64,000 nucleotides of DNA from Enterococcus ratti (GTDB lineage Bacteria; Bacillota; Bacilli; Lactobacillales; Enterococcaceae): positions 62,001 through 126,000 of the forward strand of contig NZ_JXLB01000004.1 of assembly GCF_001886195.1 (NCBI RefSeq), given 5' to 3'. Under the pieces are notes generated by a model that was not told where the DNA came from, did no database searches, and saw nothing but the letters and a program-made list of their open reading frames with translations. Below, piece after piece: positions 44,193-53,383 of this stretch; positions within the stretch are counted from its first letter, which is position 1, and each line of letters begins with the position of its first letter. A program made the position numbers and the translations under genes.

Positions 44193-45482
44193 ATGGGCGT
44201 TATCAATTTTATTATCGAAAATATTTTAACACAAGCATCAATTACAATTGCGCTGATTGCGCTATTAGGGTTAGTGTTGCAAAAAAAATCAATAGGACAG
44301 ATTATTTCGGGGACTTTGAAAACTCTTTTAGGATTTCAAGTATTAAGTGCCGGTTCAAGCATCATTGTAGGAAGCTTAACCTATTTTGGGAGAATTTTTA
44401 CAAAAGGATTTCAAATGCAAGGAATTATTCCTTCTATAGAAGCAATTAATGGACAGGCAATGAATGAATTGGGATTAGGTAGAGAAATTGCATTAACTTT
44501 TTTAGCTATTTTTATTTTTAATATTTTGTTTGCTCGTTTTACTCCATGGAAATATATTTTTCTAACAGGACAAGCTATTCTTTGGATGGCAACCATGACA
44601 ACTATTTTTGGCTATTTTGCTGGGTTACGTGGGATAGTGTTAATTCTTGTTGGTGGGATAGTTGGAGCAATTTTTGCTGTTATGATGCCTGCGATTGCCC
44701 AGCCAATTATTCGTAAAGTTACAGGATCTGATGATATTGCATTGGGTCACTTTTGTACAATGGGCTATTTATTTGAAGCAGGGGTAGCGAAGATTTTTGG
44801 TGAGAAAGGAACGAAGAAAAAATCAATCGAAGAGATGAAGCTACCTACTCACTTTGAATTTTTACAAGACACCTATTTATCAGTAATGGTAGTGATGGTT
44901 CCATTATATATCGTCACAGTAATGTTTGCGGGAGAATCCTTTGCATCGGAGTTATCCGGAGGGCAAAATTACGTGATGTTTGCTTTTTTACAAGCCATTC
45001 AGTTTGTCGTTGGCGTCTACGTATTGTTAGCAGGAGTTCGTTTATTGTTAGGTGAAATTGTACCTGCCTTTCGTGGAATAGCTATGAAATTGGTACCAGA
45101 TGCCATACCTGCCCTTGATTGCCCAGTGTTTTTTCCTTATAGTCCCAATGCGGTAATTTTAGGATTTATTACAACGACAGTTGGCACGATTATCGCAATG
45201 TTTACTTTGCCGATGTTTGGTTTAGCGATGATTCTTCCGGGAATGTTGACCAACTTTTTTGCTGGAGGGACCGCCGGAATTTTTGGAAATGCAATTGGTG
45301 GTCGACGAGGAGCAATCATTGGCGGAATTGCTCATGGCTTTTTTATTACATTATTGCCAGCATTACTTGTCACTATTTTTAACTCTATGGGATTTATCAA
45401 CGCAACGGCAACAGATGTGGACACGGTGACAGCAGCATTATTGTATGCGTGGCTTTTAAGTCCTATTTTGAAAGTATTGTAA
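44193..45482 (+). CDS. PTS IIC permease, UlaA/SgaT family
   Basis: This 429-residue integral membrane protein of the ascorbate-type IIC family has about eleven hydrophobic segments. Family features are LGFQVLSAGSSIIVGSL (about residues 48-64), FARFTPWKYIFLTG (about 111-124) and the region PALDCPVFFPYSPNAVILGF (by position, about 308-327). GGGGGAG precedes the ATG. UlaA transports L-ascorbate, but many members transport other sugars or sugar acids. The operon lacks the ascorbate genes for lactonase and decarboxylase, so ascorbate is unlikely. Substrate unknown. Confidence 0.9.
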   Translation: MGVINFIIENILTQASITIALIALLGLVLQKKSIGQIISGTLKTLLGFQVLSAGSSIIVGSLTYFGRIFTKGFQMQGIIPSIEAINGQAMNELGLGREIALTFLAIFIFNILFARFTPWKYIFLTGQAILWMATMTTIFGYFAGLRGIVLILVGGIVGAIFAVMMPAIAQPIIRKVTGSDDIALGHFCTMGYLFEAGVAKIFGEKGTKKKSIEEMKLPTHFEFLQDTYLSVMVVMVPLYIVTVMFAGESFASELSGGQNYVMFAFLQAIQFVVGVYVLLAGVRLLLGEIVPAFRGIAMKLVPDAIPALDCPVFFPYSPNAVILGFITTTVGTIIAMFTLPMFGLAMILPGMLTNFFAGGTAGIFGNAIGGRRGAIIGGIAHGFFITLLPALLVTIFNSMGFINATATDVDTVTAALLYAWLLSPILKVL

Positions 45483-45495
45483 AGGAGAAAGGATC

Positions 45496-45888
45496 ATGTT
45501 CAAACGTTTTCAAAGGAAAAAAGCTCGAGAAGAAGAAATGTCCTTCCTTTCAAAAGAAGAAAGAAGACTCCTTCATGAAGAAGTTGAACAGCTAAATCAA
45601 GCAATTTCAAGTTGTGAAGATTTGGAGAAATTAGCAGTTCTTTTGGAACAAACGGGATTAAAATATGTTCGATTGGGTGAAAATAAGAAAGCAATGACTG
45701 TGTTAGAAGAAAGTTTGGCTACGAAGGTAAGTATTGGGGAAGGGTATAAAAAATTAATTACTTTATATAATGAATACCGAAAAGAAGCTGCACAAAAGGG
45801 GGATATCCAAGCGATTGATTATTATATGGGAAAACTGGATGAAATGCGCCAAATAGCCAAAAAGGGGACAATTAAAGGAACTAATTAA
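45496..45888 (+). CDS. Small helical TPR-like protein of the PTS operon
   Basis: This 130-residue protein is wholly helical and charged with two helix pairs (about residues 36-65 and 80-120) resembling degenerate tetratricopeptide repeats: LEKLAVLLEQTGLKYVRLGE, then KKAMTVLEESLA. There is no signal peptide. AAAGGAG precedes the ATG. It lies between IIC and the aldolase with 10-15 bp gaps, so it belongs to the operon. I do not know the function; a scaffolding or regulatory role for the pathway enzymes is possible. Confidence 0.7.
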   Translation: MFKRFQRKKAREEEMSFLSKEERRLLHEEVEQLNQAISSCEDLEKLAVLLEQTGLKYVRLGENKKAMTVLEESLATKVSIGEGYKKLITLYNEYRKEAAQKGDIQAIDYYMGKLDEMRQIAKKGTIKGTN

Positions 45889-45910
45889 TACGATAAAGGT
45901 GGATTTAGAG

Positions 45911-46753
45911 ATGTATACAACATTGAAAGAAGTAACTAAAGTAGCAGAAACATTAAATTTTACAGTGGGTGCATTTAATACTCATAATTTGGAAATGCTA
46001 CCAGCGATGCTACGAGCAGCAAAAGAAATGGGGGCGCCAATTATTATTCAGACCAGCGTAGATACGGCAAAATACATTGGAATGGATGTTTTAGTAAACG
46101 TAGTTAAAACGATCGCTAATGAAGAGATGATTGACGCCGTTTTACATTTGGACCATGCTAGAAATTTTGACGACATAAAACAAGCAATTGATAGCGGCTA
46201 TACGTCTGTGATGTATGACGGTTCTCATTTGCCATTTAAAGAAAATATTTTAAAGACTAAAGCAGTAGTTGATTATGCTCATGCGCATGGTGTTTCTGTT
46301 GAGGGAGAATTGGGAACAATTGGTGGAACTGAAGAAGGAATTCATGTGGCGGAAAATGACAAAGTCTATACAAAGCCAGCAGATGCAATGAAATTTGTAG
46401 CAGAAACTGGTGTGGATGCCTTAGCGATTGCAATTGGAACGAATCATGGTCAATTTAAAACAAAAACACAAATTAATCTCTCTTTATTAAAAGAAATTAA
46501 TGAAGTAGTAAAGGTGCCTTTAGTCATTCATGGTGGCACAGGAGTAAAAGAAGAAGATTATCCTGAACTGATCAATCATGGCATTCGTAAATTTAATGTA
46601 GGAACAGAGTTGCTTGTCAATTGGACAAAAATTGCTAAACAAACTTTTAGTGAAACAGCGATTAATAAGTCTTTGCGTCATAATGTTATCCCAGCGAATG
46701 AAGCAGTAAAAGAAATCATTAAGCATAAAATAGGTCTATTTTTAAATAGTTAG
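45911..46753 (+). CDS. Class II fructose/tagatose-bisphosphate aldolase family protein
   Basis: This 280-residue zinc-dependent aldolase cleaves a ketose (bis)phosphate to dihydroxyacetone phosphate and an aldehyde. Family signatures are VGAFNTHNLEML near the start, the zinc His in LHLDHARN (about residues 79-86), GVSVEGELGTIGG (about 126-138), TNHGQF (about 175) and VIHGGTGV (about 204-211). ATG 45911 is chosen because AAAGGTGG lies 8 nt before it; the GTG at 45899 is part of that site. It resembles GatY/KbaY more than glycolytic FbaA by context. It should act on the sugar phosphate produced by the upstream UlaA-type PTS. Confidence 0.9.
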   Translation: MYTTLKEVTKVAETLNFTVGAFNTHNLEMLPAMLRAAKEMGAPIIIQTSVDTAKYIGMDVLVNVVKTIANEEMIDAVLHLDHARNFDDIKQAIDSGYTSVMYDGSHLPFKENILKTKAVVDYAHAHGVSVEGELGTIGGTEEGIHVAENDKVYTKPADAMKFVAETGVDALAIAIGTNHGQFKTKTQINLSLLKEINEVVKVPLVIHGGTGVKEEDYPELINHGIRKFNVGTELLVNWTKIAKQTFSETAINKSLRHNVIPANEAVKEIIKHKIGLFLNS

Positions 46754-46770
46754 AATGGAAATGATGAAAA

Positions 46771-47400
46771 ATGAGAACTAGAAAAAAATATTTTATTCTT
46801 TTGGCTGGAAGCCCCGGAACAGGTAAAAGTTATTTGATGAATAAATTGCGGGAACGATTTTTGACAATGTACACTATAACACTTGATGAAATAAAGGAAT
46901 ATTATGCAGAATCAATTGGTTTTGATAGTTTAGAAGAACGAGCAGAACAAGAAAAAAATAAAGTATATCCATTTTTTTATCAAGCGTTGGAATTATATAT
47001 GGAAGCTGGTAAAAAAGTCATTGCATCAGAATATCCGTTTAGTGCGAAGCAAAAAAAGAAATTGTATTCTTTATCTAAGCAATATGAATATGAAGTTATC
47101 ACCATTCGACTAATTGCAGATTTTGATGTTTTATGGACACGTCGCTACAAAAGAGATCGAGAATCTGATCGCCATTTAAGCTATATTATGGACCATTATC
47201 ACTATGGGGATGTTTTGAAAGACCGTTCATTAGGAACGAACCATATCACAAAAGAAGTATTTAAACAAATAATTACTGATCGAAAATATGATGAGTTTGA
47301 ATTAGGAACATTGTATGAATTTGATGTCACTGACTTTGAAAAAGTAAATTATGCCCCTTTACTGGATAGACTAGTATGGCAAGTTGAACATGACGAGTAG
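46771..47400 (+). CDS. P-loop kinase-like protein
   Basis: This 209-residue P-loop NTPase has Walker A GSPGTGKSY (about residues 13-21), DE at about 39-40 as a possible catalytic acid, and a lid-like arginine-rich segment TRRYKRDRESDRH (about 128-140). The architecture fits small-molecule kinases of the AAA_33/zeta-toxin-like group. It is the last gene of the aldolase/PTS operon, so a sugar or sugar-acid kinase acting in that pathway is the likely role. The substrate cannot be told. The start ATG has GGAAATGA upstream, a weak site; overlap with the aldolase stop is absent (17 bp gap). Confidence 0.75.
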   Translation: MRTRKKYFILLAGSPGTGKSYLMNKLRERFLTMYTITLDEIKEYYAESIGFDSLEERAEQEKNKVYPFFYQALELYMEAGKKVIASEYPFSAKQKKKLYSLSKQYEYEVITIRLIADFDVLWTRRYKRDRESDRHLSYIMDHYHYGDVLKDRSLGTNHITKEVFKQIITDRKYDEFELGTLYEFDVTDFEKVNYAPLLDRLVWQVEHDE

Positions 47401-47571
47401 TCTTTAAAGATTGGAAAAAGAAACTTTGGCTAACCAAACACTTCATTGTGACTTATTTGAATAACCTTCCTTTTTATATAAAAAAATAGTTAGTCAAAAA
47501 CAAACTATTAATTAAAATTGTGTAATAAACCTTCAATAGGTATAATGAAAGGAAAAAGGGAGGAATCAACA

Positions 47572-48510
47572 ATGAAAATTGCAATTGCTGGTGCTGGAGC
47601 GATGGGAAGTCGTTTTGGTCTGATGTTGCACCAAGGAGGAAATGAAGTTCTATTGATTGATGGCTGGGCTGAGCACGTCCAACAAATAAAAGAACATGGT
47701 TTACAAGCAGATTACAATGGAGAAAAAGTGGTTGTTCAGTTGCCAATTGTTCTTCAATCAGAAGTAGTTAAAGAAGATCAAGCAGATTTGATTATCTTAT
47801 TTACAAAAGCGATGCAGTTAGAAAAAATGCTAATGGATATCCGTTCATTAATTAAAGAAGATACAGAAGTATTGTGCTTGTTAAATGGGATCGGACATGA
47901 AGACATTATTGAAAAATTTGTCCCCATGAAAAATATTTATATTGGTAATACGATGTGGACGGCAGGATTAGAAGGACCCGGACAAGTAAAATTATTTGGT
48001 AATGGTTCCATTGAATTGCAAAATCTTGGTGCAAACAAAGAAGAGGCAGCAAAAGAACTAGCTAAAAAGTTATCAGAGTCTGGGTTGAATGCGGTATTTT
48101 CAGAAAACATCCATTACTCCATTTATCGCAAAGCTTGTGTGAATGGCACAATGAACGGTTTGTGTACAATTCTAGATGTCAACATGGCTGGTTTAGGAAA
48201 AACTTCGACTGCGCACAAGATGGTTGAAACAATCGTTCAGGAGTTTGCTAAAGTTGCAGCAGTAGAAAATGTTCACTTAGATATTTCAGAAGTGATTGCT
48301 CACTGCGAATCATGTTTTAATCCAAAAACAATTGGACAACATTATCCTTCCATGTATCAAGACTTAATAAAAAATCATCGTTTAACTGAAATCGACTATA
48401 TCAACGGAGCCATTTCCAGAAAAGGAAAAAAATATGGGATTGCTACGCCTTATTGTGATTTCTTGACAGAATTGATTCATGCAAAAGAAGATTGCTTAAA
48501 TGTCAAATGA
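47572..48510 (+). CDS. 2-dehydropantoate 2-reductase family protein (PanE/ApbA)
   Basis: This 312-residue NADPH-dependent reductase of the PanE/ApbA fold has the Rossmann motif IAIAGAGAMGSRFG at residues 2-15, LLNGIGHEDI (about 103-112), and the catalytic Lys in YRKACVNGTMNGL (about 183-195). PanE makes pantoate for coenzyme A; enterococci carry several paralogues, some acting on other 2-keto acids. ATG 47572 is chosen, with GGGAGG 8 nt upstream; the frame is open further upstream without a site. It follows the PTS/aldolase operon after 170 bp and may act on a keto acid there or be independent. A terminator follows. Confidence 0.88.
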   Translation: MKIAIAGAGAMGSRFGLMLHQGGNEVLLIDGWAEHVQQIKEHGLQADYNGEKVVVQLPIVLQSEVVKEDQADLIILFTKAMQLEKMLMDIRSLIKEDTEVLCLLNGIGHEDIIEKFVPMKNIYIGNTMWTAGLEGPGQVKLFGNGSIELQNLGANKEEAAKELAKKLSESGLNAVFSENIHYSIYRKACVNGTMNGLCTILDVNMAGLGKTSTAHKMVETIVQEFAKVAAVENVHLDISEVIAHCESCFNPKTIGQHYPSMYQDLIKNHRLTEIDYINGAISRKGKKYGIATPYCDFLTELIHAKEDCLNVK

Positions 48511-48634
48511 CTGAGAGCTAAGCAGAATTTATAAATGTTTTATTTTCTAAGAGCGACGATCAAATCTTCGAGTTTGTTATTTAAATAGATGTAACGTGTT
48601 GTTACTGTTTACTAAGCTGTTACTTTTCTACTAC

Positions 48635-48678
48635 AAAGCATCCTTTGAAGAAAAAATAGTTTCAAAGGATGCTTTTTT
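48635..48678. terminator. Convergent terminator between panE-like and GH92 genes
   Basis: AAAGCATCCTTTGAA (48635-48649) pairs with TTCAAAGGATGCTTT (48661-48675), with T- and A-runs outside. It can serve both converging genes. Confidence 0.9.
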
Positions 48679-48727
48679 AGAATTAAAATTGTTTGCTAAT
48701 GTTTTCTTTATTATTGAACAATTCCGA

Positions 48728-50878
48728 TTATTGAGATAGGGAATACGGCAAGTCTTCTTTTTGAAGATCAAAAGGATGCGGTACGATCCCTAATTGATAA
48801 GAAATAAAACCACCTTCTAACAGGTCTTTATGGGTAAAGAAGAGTTTTTTGTACGGCTTCTCATTTCTTTTTATTTTGTGGATAAATTGCTGTTGTGGAT
48901 AATTGGGCATTGTTTTAATAGTCAAGTTTTTTCCACTAGATAATGTGAGCGTTACCTTGTCAAATAGAGGCATGCCGATAACATATTCTCCTGATCCGGG
49001 AGTAACGGGATAAAATCCTAAACTATTAAAGATATACCAGCCGGCCATACTGCCATTATCTTCATCACCGGGATAACCAGTAAACGTATCATCAAAGGCT
49101 TGCGTCAATAATTGTTTAATTAAAGGTTGTGCCATTTCCGGTTTTCCGATATAACTAAAAAGATAAGGATAATGAAAGCTCGGTTGGTTGGAAATAGCTA
49201 CTTGACCAAATTCAATGGCTGCCATTTCGCTCATTTCATGAATTTCAAAGCCGTATCCGTCTACTTCAAAAACAGGTGCTTGGTTACATAATTCAATCAA
49301 CTTTTCTTCAAATTTAGTCGCTCCGCCGTAAGCATTGATCAAACCAGCAAAATCATGATAAACAGCAAAGCTACTTTGCCATGCACTTCCTTCTGCATAG
49401 TCTTGCCCCCATTTCGTAGAAGAAAAGGGAGTACGAAATGCCCCGTTTATATCTTTAGAACGCATAAAGCCAGTTTCTGGATCAAAGAGATGATGGTAAT
49501 TCAATGATTGTTTCCGATAATGTTGAGCCGTTTCTTCCTCTTCTAAGCTTTGTGCTACTTGACTGATACAAAAATCGCTATAAGCATAATCAAGAGTGTG
49601 GTTGACAGATTCTTGATAAATATTTGGAACATACCCATAAGTGAGATAATCGTTCGTTCCTTGTCGACCATAATTTGTTTTTTCACTTTGGACTGTCGCT
49701 CCTTTTTTCATGGCTTTTAAAAACTCCATCATTAAATCTCTTCTAATCCCTTTAACTGCTGCATCAGCAATCACTGCATCAATCAAGGTTCCGGGCATTA
49801 AACCACGTTCATCTGGAGAAAGCCATTTAGGTAAGAAGCCAGTTTCATAATAACTGTTTAAAAAACCTTCCAGCATTTCTTCGTATTTTTCTGTAGCAAT
49901 CAAAGAATAAAGTGGATAAACAGTCTTATAGGTATCCCAAAAACCATTATTTGTATAAAGTACACCAAGCTTTACATTTCGGCTAGTTGTATCATAATGG
50001 ATCTTTTGACCTGTTGGATCGATTTCATAAAAGGTTTGTGGAAATAAAAATAAACGATAGAGATTATGATAAAATGTCCTTACCTGTTTAGGATCATGAT
50101 GTTCGATTTTTATGCGATCGAAATAATTTTGCCATTGTTGACGACTATTTTTTAAATATTGATTCGGCGCTTGTTTCATTTCTTTTGCTAAATTAAAAGA
50201 AGCCTGTTCTTGACTAATGAAAGAGGTACCAAAATGTATGATCTGTTTTTTTATCTCACCAAAATAAAAAGGAATAGAAGCAGCTGCCTTTTTTTCTATG
50301 CTTAATTGAAGGCTAGATTGAATCGCTTGTTCAAAATGCAAGACAAAATAAAAAGTAAAGTGTGGATCTTCTGAATCGGAAAAATGGGTTATTTGACCTT
50401 CAATAGTGTGTTCGTCTTTTACCACTACGCGATGTTTTCCGGGGAAAGATAAAAGTAAACCGTTATCGTTTTTTTCATATTTAATTGTTAGCACTCCACC
50501 ATACATACTAGGGGTTAAGGTGGAGAAAATAGCATAACGTAATTGATGAATGGAAAGATGCGTCGGACAAAAAGTACTTTCTTCTGGACGATAGGAACTT
50601 TGTGCATGAAACAAAGTGTTTTCAGTTAAAGTTCCACTGATCGGTGTGAGAATAAAATGGCTGAAATCACCCATCCAAGGACTCGGCTGATGGGTTAACC
50701 GGTACCCTTGAAAAATTCGATCATTAGGATGAAACCACCAGCTGCCTTTTTGATCGGTTGTTTGGGGAGCAAAGTAATTCATGCCAAAGGGAACTCCAGT
50801 ATAAGGCAGGCAGTTCCCATTTGAAAAACTGGCTTGATTAGCTGTTCCATGACGAGTATCGATGTGTTGAACTTGCAT
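48728..50878 (-). CDS. GH92 family alpha-mannosidase
   Basis: This 716-residue GH92 enzyme is a calcium-dependent exo-alpha-mannosidase family acting on alpha-1,2, -1,3 or other mannosides. The N-terminal HIDTRHGTANQASFSNGNCLPYTGVPFG region and the catalytic (alpha/alpha)6 barrel motifs are present: NGFWDTYKT (about residues 307-315), GYPGDEDNGSMAGWYIFNSLGFYPVTPGS (by position, about 606-634). There is no signal peptide, so it should act in the cytosol on imported oligosaccharides. AGGAG precedes the ATG. It is 1 bp from the GntR-type regulator upstream, so the two form one operon. Confidence 0.92.
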   Translation of the reverse strand: MQVQHIDTRHGTANQASFSNGNCLPYTGVPFGMNYFAPQTTDQKGSWWFHPNDRIFQGYRLTHQPSPWMGDFSHFILTPISGTLTENTLFHAQSSYRPEESTFCPTHLSIHQLRYAIFSTLTPSMYGGVLTIKYEKNDNGLLLSFPGKHRVVVKDEHTIEGQITHFSDSEDPHFTFYFVLHFEQAIQSSLQLSIEKKAAASIPFYFGEIKKQIIHFGTSFISQEQASFNLAKEMKQAPNQYLKNSRQQWQNYFDRIKIEHHDPKQVRTFYHNLYRLFLFPQTFYEIDPTGQKIHYDTTSRNVKLGVLYTNNGFWDTYKTVYPLYSLIATEKYEEMLEGFLNSYYETGFLPKWLSPDERGLMPGTLIDAVIADAAVKGIRRDLMMEFLKAMKKGATVQSEKTNYGRQGTNDYLTYGYVPNIYQESVNHTLDYAYSDFCISQVAQSLEEEETAQHYRKQSLNYHHLFDPETGFMRSKDINGAFRTPFSSTKWGQDYAEGSAWQSSFAVYHDFAGLINAYGGATKFEEKLIELCNQAPVFEVDGYGFEIHEMSEMAAIEFGQVAISNQPSFHYPYLFSYIGKPEMAQPLIKQLLTQAFDDTFTGYPGDEDNGSMAGWYIFNSLGFYPVTPGSGEYVIGMPLFDKVTLTLSSGKNLTIKTMPNYPQQQFIHKIKRNEKPYKKLFFTHKDLLEGGFISYQLGIVPHPFDLQKEDLPYSLSQ

Positions 50879-50879
50879 A

Positions 50880-51920
50880 TTAAATCTCCTTTGTTGAGTG
50901 ACGGCTAATAAATGAAACCGGGTATGCAGTATCTTGTGGCACTTCTTTAGCAGTGAGCCAAGTGATTAAAGTAGCTCCTGCAATTTCCCCGAGTTTGTGG
51001 AAATCTTGAGCAATTGTTGTTAGAGGCGGATCTACTAAGGCAGCGGCTTGGATGTCATCAAAACCAACAATTGAAAAATCATCTGGAATACGGTAGCCTT
51101 GCTGCTTTAGTTCATTCATTGTTTGAATGGCAACAAGATCATTTTCACAGATGAAAGCTGTTACGCGCTTTTCATTGATATACGTAAGTAAAGTATCAAG
51201 AATGGTATGCTTTGTATCTAAAGTTGTATGGAAAGTTAAATTTGCTTTGTCTAATGCTTCCAAATAGCCTAAGTAGCGTTGCCGCACGGATTGTGGATGC
51301 GATTGTTCACCAAAAAGGTAGGCGATTCTTTTATGACCTTTTGCAATTAAATGGGAGGCGGCCAAAGCTCCTCCTTGAAAGTTATCTGAAAGAACCGTTG
51401 GAAAAGGTAGTTCGTAAATTTTTTTATCTAAAATCACAACGGGAAACTGTTTTAAGGATAATTCAAATAATAAGTCGAGATGTGGATCAACAGTAAAGGC
51501 ATAGTAAATCAAGCCGTCAAATTCTTGCATGATTTCTTTTGCTGATTTGTTTGTTAAAAAATCAAGAGTAGTCATCATTACTTCTAACTGATTTTCTTGC
51601 ATAAGCGGGTTAAGCCCTTTGGTAAAATCTCCGACTGAAAGATCAGACAAGAAAGGAAGTAAGAATAAGATACGGCTATTCTTACTTATTGCTGCTTTTT
51701 TTGATTTAAAAGAGGTGACAAAGCTACCTTTTCCACGTACACGATAAATCAATCCTAAGCGTTCTAATTCAGTAAGTGCGCGCTTTGAAGTAATTCGACT
51801 GACTTGATATTTTTGAGAGAGTTCCTTTTCGGTAGGAACCTGACTATCCACTGGTAAAGCTCCATCAACGATTTCTTTTTGTAAATCATTAAATATTTGT
51901 TGATATAATGGTTGATTCAT
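50880..51920 (-). CDS. GntR-type regulator with LacI-like sugar-binding domain
   Basis: This 346-residue AraR-like regulator has an N-terminal GntR winged helix (about 1-68; QVPTEKELSQKYQVSRIT and RGKGSFV) fused to a periplasmic-binding-protein-like effector domain (about 82-340; GFDDI at about 287-291). It likely represses the divergent mannosidase operons until a mannoside or mannose derivative binds. A palindromic ATGATATATC word occurs on both sides of the intergenic region (51939-51948, 52043-52052). AGGTG precedes the ATG. It is followed directly by the GH92 gene in the same operon. Confidence 0.9.
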   Translation of the reverse strand: MNQPLYQQIFNDLQKEIVDGALPVDSQVPTEKELSQKYQVSRITSKRALTELERLGLIYRVRGKGSFVTSFKSKKAAISKNSRILFLLPFLSDLSVGDFTKGLNPLMQENQLEVMMTTLDFLTNKSAKEIMQEFDGLIYYAFTVDPHLDLLFELSLKQFPVVILDKKIYELPFPTVLSDNFQGGALAASHLIAKGHKRIAYLFGEQSHPQSVRQRYLGYLEALDKANLTFHTTLDTKHTILDTLLTYINEKRVTAFICENDLVAIQTMNELKQQGYRIPDDFSIVGFDDIQAAALVDPPLTTIAQDFHKLGEIAGATLITWLTAKEVPQDTAYPVSFISRHSTKEI

Positions 51921-51938
51921 TAAAACACCTTCTTATAA

Positions 51939-51948
51939 GATATATCAT
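51939..51948. promoter_or_regulatory. Operator-like half of the mannosidase intergenic region
   Basis: GATATATCAT (51939-51948), inverted relative to ATGATATATC at 52043-52052, lies close to the regulator start. Likely autoregulatory site. Confidence 0.55.
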
Positions 51949-52007
51949 ATAATGATCATAGCATAAAAATTAGAAAAGTAAATAAGAAAAATCTTATAAT
52001 GATAGCG

Positions 52008-52052
52008 TAGACAACTGTTAAATGTAAGCGTATAATCCATTTATGATATATC
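52008..52052 (+). promoter_or_regulatory. Promoter and operator of the GH125-GH38-ROK operon
   Basis: TAGACA (52008-52013), 17-bp spacer and TATAAT (52031-52036) are a good promoter. ATGATATATC (52043-52052) lies at the start of the transcript, in a position to block RNA polymerase. A weak cre-like word (TGTAAGCG, 52023-52030) overlaps the spacer. Confidence 0.7.
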
Positions 52053-52071
52053 AAAAAAAGGAGAGAATATA

Positions 52072-53373
52072 GTGATTTATAAAGATATACCAATATCAGT
52101 GCAGAAGTTTATGGATAAAGTAGCGGAAAAGTGTGGAGATAAACATGCCGATTGGGCTGAAAATTTCTCTGCCGCATTTGCCAATACGTTATTGACAACG
52201 GTAAAAAGGCAACAAGACGGGACCACTTTTTTATTAACAGGAGATATCCCTGCTATGTGGTTGCGTGATTCTACTGCGCAAGTTCGTCCCTATTTGGTTA
52301 TTGCAAAAGAAGATGCTGATTTAGCGTTAATGATTAGCGGATTAGTCAAAAAGCAATTTGAATATATCAATATCGATCCTTACGCGAATGCGTTTAATGA
52401 AGAAGCAAACGGTGCGGGACATCAAAGCGACCATACAGCAATGAATGATTGGATTTGGGAACGAAAATATGAAGTTGATTCGTTGTGTTATCCGATTCAA
52501 TTGGCTTATTTATTGTATAAAAACACGGGGTGTACGAATCAATTCAATGCTTCATTTATTGAAGGCATCAAAAAAATTCTACATGTATTCAAAACAGAAC
52601 AGGTGCATAGTCAATCGTCATATATATTTGAAAGAACGACTACTAGAAAAGAAGATACGTTAGTGAATGCTGGGCGTGGCGCTAAAATTGCATCAACAGG
52701 AATGACGTGGTCTGGGTTTCGTCCAAGTGATGATGCTTGTCAATTTGGCTATCTAGTTCCATCGAATATGTTTGCTGTGGTGGTGTTGGGTTACGTTGAA
52801 AAAATTTTTTCAACTGTTTTATCAAATGAAAAAAACGTAAAAGAACTCATTAAAGAAGCGACTGACTTAAAAGCTGAAATACAAAAAGGAATAGAAGAAT
52901 ACGGAACAACCAAAAATAAAAAAGGCGAACGAATATATGCGTATGAAGTAGATGGGTTAGGTAATGCCTTAATTATGGATGATAGCAATGTGCCTAGCTT
53001 GATTTCTGCTCCATATCTTGGCTATTGCTCTTCAACGGATACCCAATATCTTGCAACAAGGAAAACATTGCTAAGTAAAGAAAATCCTTACTTTTATGAA
53101 GGAAAATTTGCAAAAGGTATCGGTTCTTCCCATACGCCAGTAAATTATATCTGGCCAATTGCTTTAGCCATGCAAGGGTTGACTACTGACGATAAAAAAG
53201 AGAAAGAACGGATTTTAGATTTACTAGTGGCAACGGATGCAAGGACGCATTTAATGCATGAAGGATTTGATGTAAACAATCCTAATTGTTACACAAGAGA
53301 ATGGTTTTCTTGGGCAAATATGATGTTTTGTGAATTAGTCATGGATTATTTTGATTTTCGAGTGGAAAAATAG
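52072..53373 (+). CDS. GH125 exo-alpha-1,6-mannosidase
   Basis: This 433-residue GH125 enzyme removes alpha-1,6-linked mannose with inversion. Family hallmarks are DIPAMWLRDSTAQVRPYL (by position, about residues 59-76), HQSDHTAMNDWIWERKYEVDSLCYP region (about 117-141) and the C-terminal CYTREWFSWANMMFCEL. GTG at 52072 has AAAGGAGAG upstream. It has no signal peptide. It is the first gene of the rightward mannosidase operon. With GH38 and GH92 it can trim high-mannose or core N-glycan fragments. Confidence 0.93.
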   Translation: MIYKDIPISVQKFMDKVAEKCGDKHADWAENFSAAFANTLLTTVKRQQDGTTFLLTGDIPAMWLRDSTAQVRPYLVIAKEDADLALMISGLVKKQFEYINIDPYANAFNEEANGAGHQSDHTAMNDWIWERKYEVDSLCYPIQLAYLLYKNTGCTNQFNASFIEGIKKILHVFKTEQVHSQSSYIFERTTTRKEDTLVNAGRGAKIASTGMTWSGFRPSDDACQFGYLVPSNMFAVVVLGYVEKIFSTVLSNEKNVKELIKEATDLKAEIQKGIEEYGTTKNKKGERIYAYEVDGLGNALIMDDSNVPSLISAPYLGYCSSTDTQYLATRKTLLSKENPYFYEGKFAKGIGSSHTPVNYIWPIALAMQGLTTDDKKEKERILDLLVATDARTHLMHEGFDVNNPNCYTREWFSWANMMFCELVMDYFDFRVEK

Positions 53374-53383
53374 GGGGAAATAA

